A stretch of 64,000 nt of DNA. It comes from Andreprevotia chitinilytica DSM 18519. GTDB lineage: Bacteria; Pseudomonadota; Gammaproteobacteria; Burkholderiales; Chitinibacteraceae. The stretch spans positions 190,769-254,768 of the forward strand of contig NZ_JONM01000002.1 in NCBI RefSeq assembly GCF_000711875.1. Reading direction: 5' to 3'. A program made the position numbers and the translations under genes. The number at the start of each line of letters is the position of its first letter. The first letter of the stretch is position 1. The notes beneath the pieces were generated by a model. The model was not told where the DNA came from and searched no databases. It saw nothing but the letters and a program-made list of their open reading frames with translations. Below are positions 60,135 to 64,000 of the stretch, piece after piece.

Positions 60135-62033
60135 ATGGCTCGTATCCCCGATTCCTTCATTCAGGATCTACTGAACCGCGTTGACATTGTCGACGTGGTA
60201 GAGCGCTACTTGCCGCTCAAGAAGGGCGGGCAGAACTACATGGCGTGCTGCCCGTTCCACAAGGAAAAATCGCCGTCGTTCACGGTCAGTCCGACCAAAC
60301 AGTTCTATCACTGCTTTGGTTGTGGCGCGCACGGTTCGGCGGTGAGCTTCGTGATGGAGTATGAGGGGCTGAGTTTTCCTGAGGCCGTGCGCAAACTGGC
60401 CGAATCGGTCGGTTTGCCGGTGCCGCAGGAAGTGGGCAACGAGCCAGAGTCGGCCAAGGCTGAGCCGGGCCTGTTTGATGTATTAAAGACCGCCTGCGAT
60501 TTTTATCGTCAGGCGCTGAAGACGGCGCCGCAGGCCATCAATTATTTGAAGGGGCGCGGTCTGGATGGCAAGACGGCCGCGCGTTTTGGTTTGGGTTATT
60601 CGCCTGGCGGCGAAGACTGGCAAGCGCTGAAGAAGATTTTTCCGGATTACGACTGGAACAAGTTGCTGGCTGAAGCTGGCCTCGTGATCGACAAGGAAGA
60701 GACCAAGCGCCGCTATGATCGTTTCCGTGATCGGGTCATGTTTCCGATCTTGAATCAGCGTGGCTCGGTGATCGGTTTTGGTGGCCGGGTGATGGGGCAG
60801 GGTGAGCCGAAATACCTGAACTCGCCCGAGACGCCGGTCTTCGAGAAGGGTCGTGAGTTGTACGGCCTGACGCAAGCCCGTGCCTCGATCCGCGATGTGG
60901 GTCGGGTGCTGGTGGTTGAAGGCTACATGGATGTCGTGATGCTGGCGCAGCACGGCGTCGAATACGCGGTGGCAACACTGGGTACTGCGTGTACGCCGGA
61001 GCACGTGAAAAAGTTGTTGAAGCTCGCCGACGACGTGGTGTTTTGCTTCGACGGCGACAAGGCTGGGCGTAAAGCGGCATGGCGGGCATTGGAAAACAGT
61101 CTTGAAATTCTGGCAGATGGTAAGAAATTAACCTTCTTGTTCCTGCCGGAAGAGCACGACCCCGATTCTTATGTGCGCGAATTTGGTCGTGATGCGTTCG
61201 AAATACAGGTAAAACAGCAGGCCGTGCCGCTGGCGCAATTCCTGTTGCGTGAGTTGGCGGCGCAGGTCGAGCTGGATAGCGATGAAGGTCGAGCCAGGTT
61301 GATCCATTTGGCTAAACCGCTGATCGCCCGTGTTCATGCACCGGCTTATGCGTTGATGCTGAAAAAACGCTTGGCCGAGTTATGCGGGCTGGAGACCTTT
61401 GAGCTGGATGGCTTGCTGGGTGGGCAGGCGCAAGAGCTACGTAGCGAGCCACAACGCAATGAATCACACGGTGGCGAGTTCCGTCCGCGTGAGTCGCGTC
61501 GGCAAGAGGGTTTTCGCGGCGAGGGTCGTCGGAACGAGGGCGGATGGAATGGCGGCAAGCCAGGTCGTGGGCGTTTTGATGACCGCCCGCTCCGACCGTT
61601 GCCGCGCCCGCGCCCGACCGGTGATGCGCCAACGCGGTTGCTGCAGATGGCGCTGACTGATCCGGCACTGACGCAAACGGGCGAGCCGGTCTGGTTGACC
61701 TGGCCTGAGCGGAGTAGCGCATTGTGCGAAGTGCTGCAGTACCTGCGTAGTCAGCCTGCTAATGCAGGGGGGGCGCAACTGATTGAGCACTGGCGTGATA
61801 CGCCGCTGTTCGAGCGGTTGGAGGCGGCTCAGTCTGAAGGTGAGCGGCTATTTGGTCGTATGACTGACGAAGAGCGTACAACCGAGTTTGCCGCTTTGCT
61901 CGTGAGCGCCGGGCAGGTGTTGGAGAGGCCGGCTACACTGGATCGGCGTACCGAATTGGAACAACGGGCTGCCAATGGCGGCCTGACGGAAGTTGAAAAA
62001 CAAGAATATCTGGCGTTGCTGGCGCGGCGCTGA
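60135..62033 (+). CDS. dnaG: DNA primase
   Basis: The 632-residue primase has the N-terminal CHC2 zinc domain (CPFHKEKSPSF and HCFGCG), the catalytic TOPRIM core (GFGGRVMGQGEPKYLNSPET, VVEGYMDVVMLAQHG, FCFDGDKAGRKAA) and a C-terminal helicase-binding domain. It makes RNA primers at the replication fork. Between core and C-terminal domain lies an unusual linker of about 60 residues (435-495) rich in Arg, Gly and Glu. No Shine-Dalgarno is seen before the ATG. Confidence 0.96.
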   Translation: MARIPDSFIQDLLNRVDIVDVVERYLPLKKGGQNYMACCPFHKEKSPSFTVSPTKQFYHCFGCGAHGSAVSFVMEYEGLSFPEAVRKLAESVGLPVPQEVGNEPESAKAEPGLFDVLKTACDFYRQALKTAPQAINYLKGRGLDGKTAARFGLGYSPGGEDWQALKKIFPDYDWNKLLAEAGLVIDKEETKRRYDRFRDRVMFPILNQRGSVIGFGGRVMGQGEPKYLNSPETPVFEKGRELYGLTQARASIRDVGRVLVVEGYMDVVMLAQHGVEYAVATLGTACTPEHVKKLLKLADDVVFCFDGDKAGRKAAWRALENSLEILADGKKLTFLFLPEEHDPDSYVREFGRDAFEIQVKQQAVPLAQFLLRELAAQVELDSDEGRARLIHLAKPLIARVHAPAYALMLKKRLAELCGLETFELDGLLGGQAQELRSEPQRNESHGGEFRPRESRRQEGFRGEGRRNEGGWNGGKPGRGRFDDRPLRPLPRPRPTGDAPTRLLQMALTDPALTQTGEPVWLTWPERSSALCEVLQYLRSQPANAGGAQLIEHWRDTPLFERLEAAQSEGERLFGRMTDEERTTEFAALLVSAGQVLERPATLDRRTELEQRAANGGLTEVEKQEYLALLARR

Positions 62034-62109
62034 TTGAGTACATCGTTGTTATGTACGGGTTTTTTGTGCAGTGCGGGAATTTTGGTGGCGGAAAAATGTC
62101 CGTCAGTTC

Positions 62110-62118
62110 TGATATAAT
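62110..62118 (+). promoter_or_regulatory. Extended -10 promoter of rpoD
   Basis: TGATATAAT, a perfect TATAAT preceded by TGn, lies 37 bases before the rpoD start. No good -35 is seen, which is typical for extended -10 promoters. It would allow rpoD transcription apart from the operon. Confidence 0.7.
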
Positions 62119-62154
62119 CCTCGGTTTTTCCGAATCTTTTTGAGTCTCACGTTC

Positions 62155-64000
62155 ATGGCGGCAGCAAACGAGTTCGACAAGGAAGACCAAGAGCGGGTTG
62201 ATTTCCGCGAAGGCAAACGCGACGACGCCGAAAAGCTCGATCCGGAAGTCCGCAAGGCCAAGTTCAAGCAATTGATCGTGCTCGGCAAAGAGCGCGGCTA
62301 TCTCACGTACGCCGAAATCAACGATCACCTGCCCGAAGACATGCTCGATGCCGAGCAGATCGAAGGCGTGATCGGCATGATTTCGAACATGGGCATTCAG
62401 GTCTATGACGAGGCGCCCGACGCCGAAGACCTGCTGATGTCCGATGCGCCGCCGGCCGTTGCCGACGACGACGCGGCAGAAGAAGCCGAAGCGGCATTGT
62501 CCTCGGTGGATGCCGAGTTCGGCCGCACGACTGACCCGGTGCGTATGTACATGCGCGAAATGGGTACGGTTGAGCTCCTGACCCGCGAAGGCGAAATTGA
62601 AATCGCCAAGCGGATCGAGGACGGCCTCAAGCACATGATCACCGCGATCTCGGCTTGCCCGACGACGATCCAGACCATTCTGGAGCTGGTCGACAAGGGC
62701 CTGTCCGACGAAATCCGCATCGACGACGTGATCGACGGCTTCATCGACCCGAACGCGGTCGAAGAAGAAGCGGCTGCACCCGAGGCTTTGCCGGAAGAAC
62801 TCGCCGAAGAGGGCGAAGAAGGCGAAGAGGGTGAGGACGACGGCGGTGCAGCAGCGGCACACGCCAACCTGGAGCTGCTGAAAGGGCAAGCGCGCGAACA
62901 CTTCGACGTGATCCGCGCCCTGTTCGACAAGATGCTCAAGGCGCTGGCCAAGGAAGGCGTGCACGGCAAGACCTATCTGAATCTGCAAGGCCAGATTGCC
63001 GAGGAGTTCCAGAAGATCCGCTTCTCGGCCCGTCAGGTCGAGGCGCAGTGTGATCAGTTGCGCACGATGGTGGATAACATCCGCAGCCACGAGCGCGAGA
63101 TCATGGACCTCTGTGTACAGAAAGTCCGCATGCCGCGCGAGCACTTCATCAAGACATTCCCGGGCCGCGAAACCGATACCAAGTGGGTGGTCGAAGAGAT
63201 CAACTACGGGCACAAGTATTCCGAGATCCTGGCGCGCTATCAGCACGCCATCATGGAAAAGCAGCAGAAGCTGGGCGAGCTGCAAGAACGTGCCATGGTG
63301 CCGATCAAGGAGCTGAAGGAAATCAACCGGCAGATGTCCACCGGTGAAGCCAAGGCCCGCCGCGCCAAGCGCGAGATGATCGAAGCCAACTTGCGTCTCG
63401 TGATCTCGATCGCCAAGAAATACACCAACCGTGGCCTGCAATTCCTCGATCTGATCCAGGAAGGCAACATCGGTCTGATGAAGGCGGTGGACAAGTTCGA
63501 ATACCGTCGTGGTTACAAATTCTCGACCTATGCGACGTGGTGGATTCGTCAGGCCATCACCCGCTCGATCGCGGATCAGGCGCGCACCATCCGGATTCCG
63601 GTTCACATGATCGAAACGATCAACAAGATGAACCGCATCCAGCGTCAGATCCTGCAGGAAACCGGTCTGGAGCCGACGCCGGAAGAACTGTCGTTCAAGA
63701 TGGAAATGCCGGAAGACAAGATCCGCAAGATCCTCAAGATCGCCAAAGAGCCGATCTCGATGGAAACGCCGATCGGTGACGACGACGATTCACATCTGGG
63801 CGACTTCATCGAAGACCAGAACAACATGGCCCCGGCTGAAGCCGCTGTGTACGCCGGCCTGCGCGAAGCGACCAAGGAAATCCTTGATACGCTGACCCCG
63901 CGTGAGGCCAAGGTGCTGCGCATGCGTTTCGGTATCGACATGAACACCGATCACACGCTGGAAGAAGTCGGCAAGCAATTCGACGTCACCCGTGAGCGGA
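62155..64000 (+). CDS. rpoD: RNA polymerase sigma-70 factor RpoD (3' end missing)
   Basis: About 615 residues are visible. Region 1.1 includes [20 protein letters not shown]; region 1.2 [20 protein letters not shown]; then an acidic non-conserved insert (about 200-240, [12 protein letters not shown]). Regions 2.1-2.4 have [20 protein letters not shown] and [20 protein letters not shown]; region 3 and the start of region 4 follow. The frame is still open at the window end, within [14 protein letters not shown], so only the last residues of region 4.2 are missing. It is the primary sigma factor. Confidence 0.97.
   Translation, partial: MAAANEFDKEDQERVDFREGKRDDAEKLDPEVRKAKFKQLIVLGKERGYLTYAEINDHLPEDMLDAEQIEGVIGMISNMGIQVYDEAPDAEDLLMSDAPPAVADDDAAEEAEAALSSVDAEFGRTTDPVRMYMREMGTVELLTREGEIEIAKRIEDGLKHMITAISACPTTIQTILELVDKGLSDEIRIDDVIDGFIDPNAVEEEAAAPEALPEELAEEGEEGEEGEDDGGAAAAHANLELLKGQAREHFDVIRALFDKMLKALAKEGVHGKTYLNLQGQIAEEFQKIRFSARQVEAQCDQLRTMVDNIRSHEREIMDLCVQKVRMPREHFIKTFPGRETDTKWVVEEINYGHKYSEILARYQHAIMEKQQKLGELQERAMVPIKELKEINRQMSTGEAKARRAKREMIEANLRLVISIAKKYTNRGLQFLDLIQEGNIGLMKAVDKFEYRRGYKFSTYATWWIRQAITRSIADQARTIRIPVHMIETINKMNRIQRQILQETGLEPTPEELSFKMEMPEDKIRKILKIAKEPISMETPIGDDDDSHLGDFIEDQNNMAPAEAAVYAGLREATKEILDTLTPREAKVLRMRFGIDMNTDHTLEEVGKQFDVTRER

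Noticed and set aside
61933-63606. Minus-strand frame of 557 codons opposite rpoD
   Set aside because: It lies wholly opposite dnaG/rpoD coding sequence. The long open frame is a known by-product of the codon bias of acidic, GC-rich genes.

Overview
The window looks like a GC-rich betaproteobacterial chromosome, probably from the order Neisseriales (Chitinibacteraceae/Chromobacteriaceae-like). This rests on the gene families, on the rpsU-yqeY-dnaG-rpoD operon divergent from tsaD, on a Nudix/ThiE-like fusion beside a DUF815 ATPase, and on a repeat that resembles (from memory) a common Neisseria repeat. No similarity search was run, so the placement is inference. There is no prophage, transposase, integrase or CRISPR array. 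Most of the window is core chromosome with small accessory patches.

Layout. 1-10.5 kb: the 3' end of proS, a lytic transglycosylase, a MenI-type thioesterase, a Crp/Fnr regulator, exonuclease III, a DUF1800/DUF1501 pair, a lower-GC lipoprotein gene, the Nudix-ThiE fusion and a DUF815 ATPase. 10.6-11.1 kb: an isolated small transcription unit with a promoter, a structured leader, a 47-codon ORF with an excellent Shine-Dalgarno and a strong terminator. 11-19 kb: a solute-binding protein, two regulators (AraC/GyrI-like, DeoR), NudK, glycerate kinase, two SMR-type membrane proteins, argJ and an outer-membrane barrel. 19-30 kb: mutY-asmA, a thioesterase, two envelope proteins, tyrB, a large Cache-HAMP-GAF-HD-GYP protein, a SnoaL-like protein and HdeD. 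30-43.5 kb: an SMP-30-like protein divergent from a LysR regulator, aroA, waaF, a zinc-finger protein, ilvE, an AraC/fsr divergent pair, a chemoreceptor, and hoxX with a DUF6436 gene. 43.6-46.3 kb: a tRNA operon (Gly, Gly, Cys), then nadA and a NadM-Nudix fusion for NAD synthesis. 46.3-55.4 kb: an 11-gene minus-strand operon for a type II secretion/MSHA-pilus-like machine. 55.6-64 kb: sodB, a CbiB-like protein, an FAH-family hydrolase, tsaD, then rpsU-yqeY-dnaG-rpoD, with rpoD cut by the window end.

How genes work together. The 46-55 kb operon encodes a major pseudopilin, platform protein, ATPase, a PilM/N/O/P-like inner-membrane assembly, a lipoprotein secretin and three further pseudopilins. 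nadA and nadM-Nudix supply and recycle pyridine nucleotides. rpsU, dnaG and rpoD couple translation, replication priming and transcription. Two convergent-hairpin elements sit directly before start codons that lack a Shine-Dalgarno (nadM and dnaG).

Intergenic DNA is rich in short palindromic repeats of at least five families: a GAGCGAGCTTGCTCGC type, a CCGGACGGC/GCCGGCCGGGG type, a GTAGGGCGGGTTA type, a CCCTCTCCC type and a GCGTGAGGC type. There is also a 115-bp element with 19-bp terminal inverted repeats. The most promising leads are the isolated small gene, the 115-bp element, the hybrid secretion/pilus operon, and a HoxX homologue with no hydrogenase gene in view.
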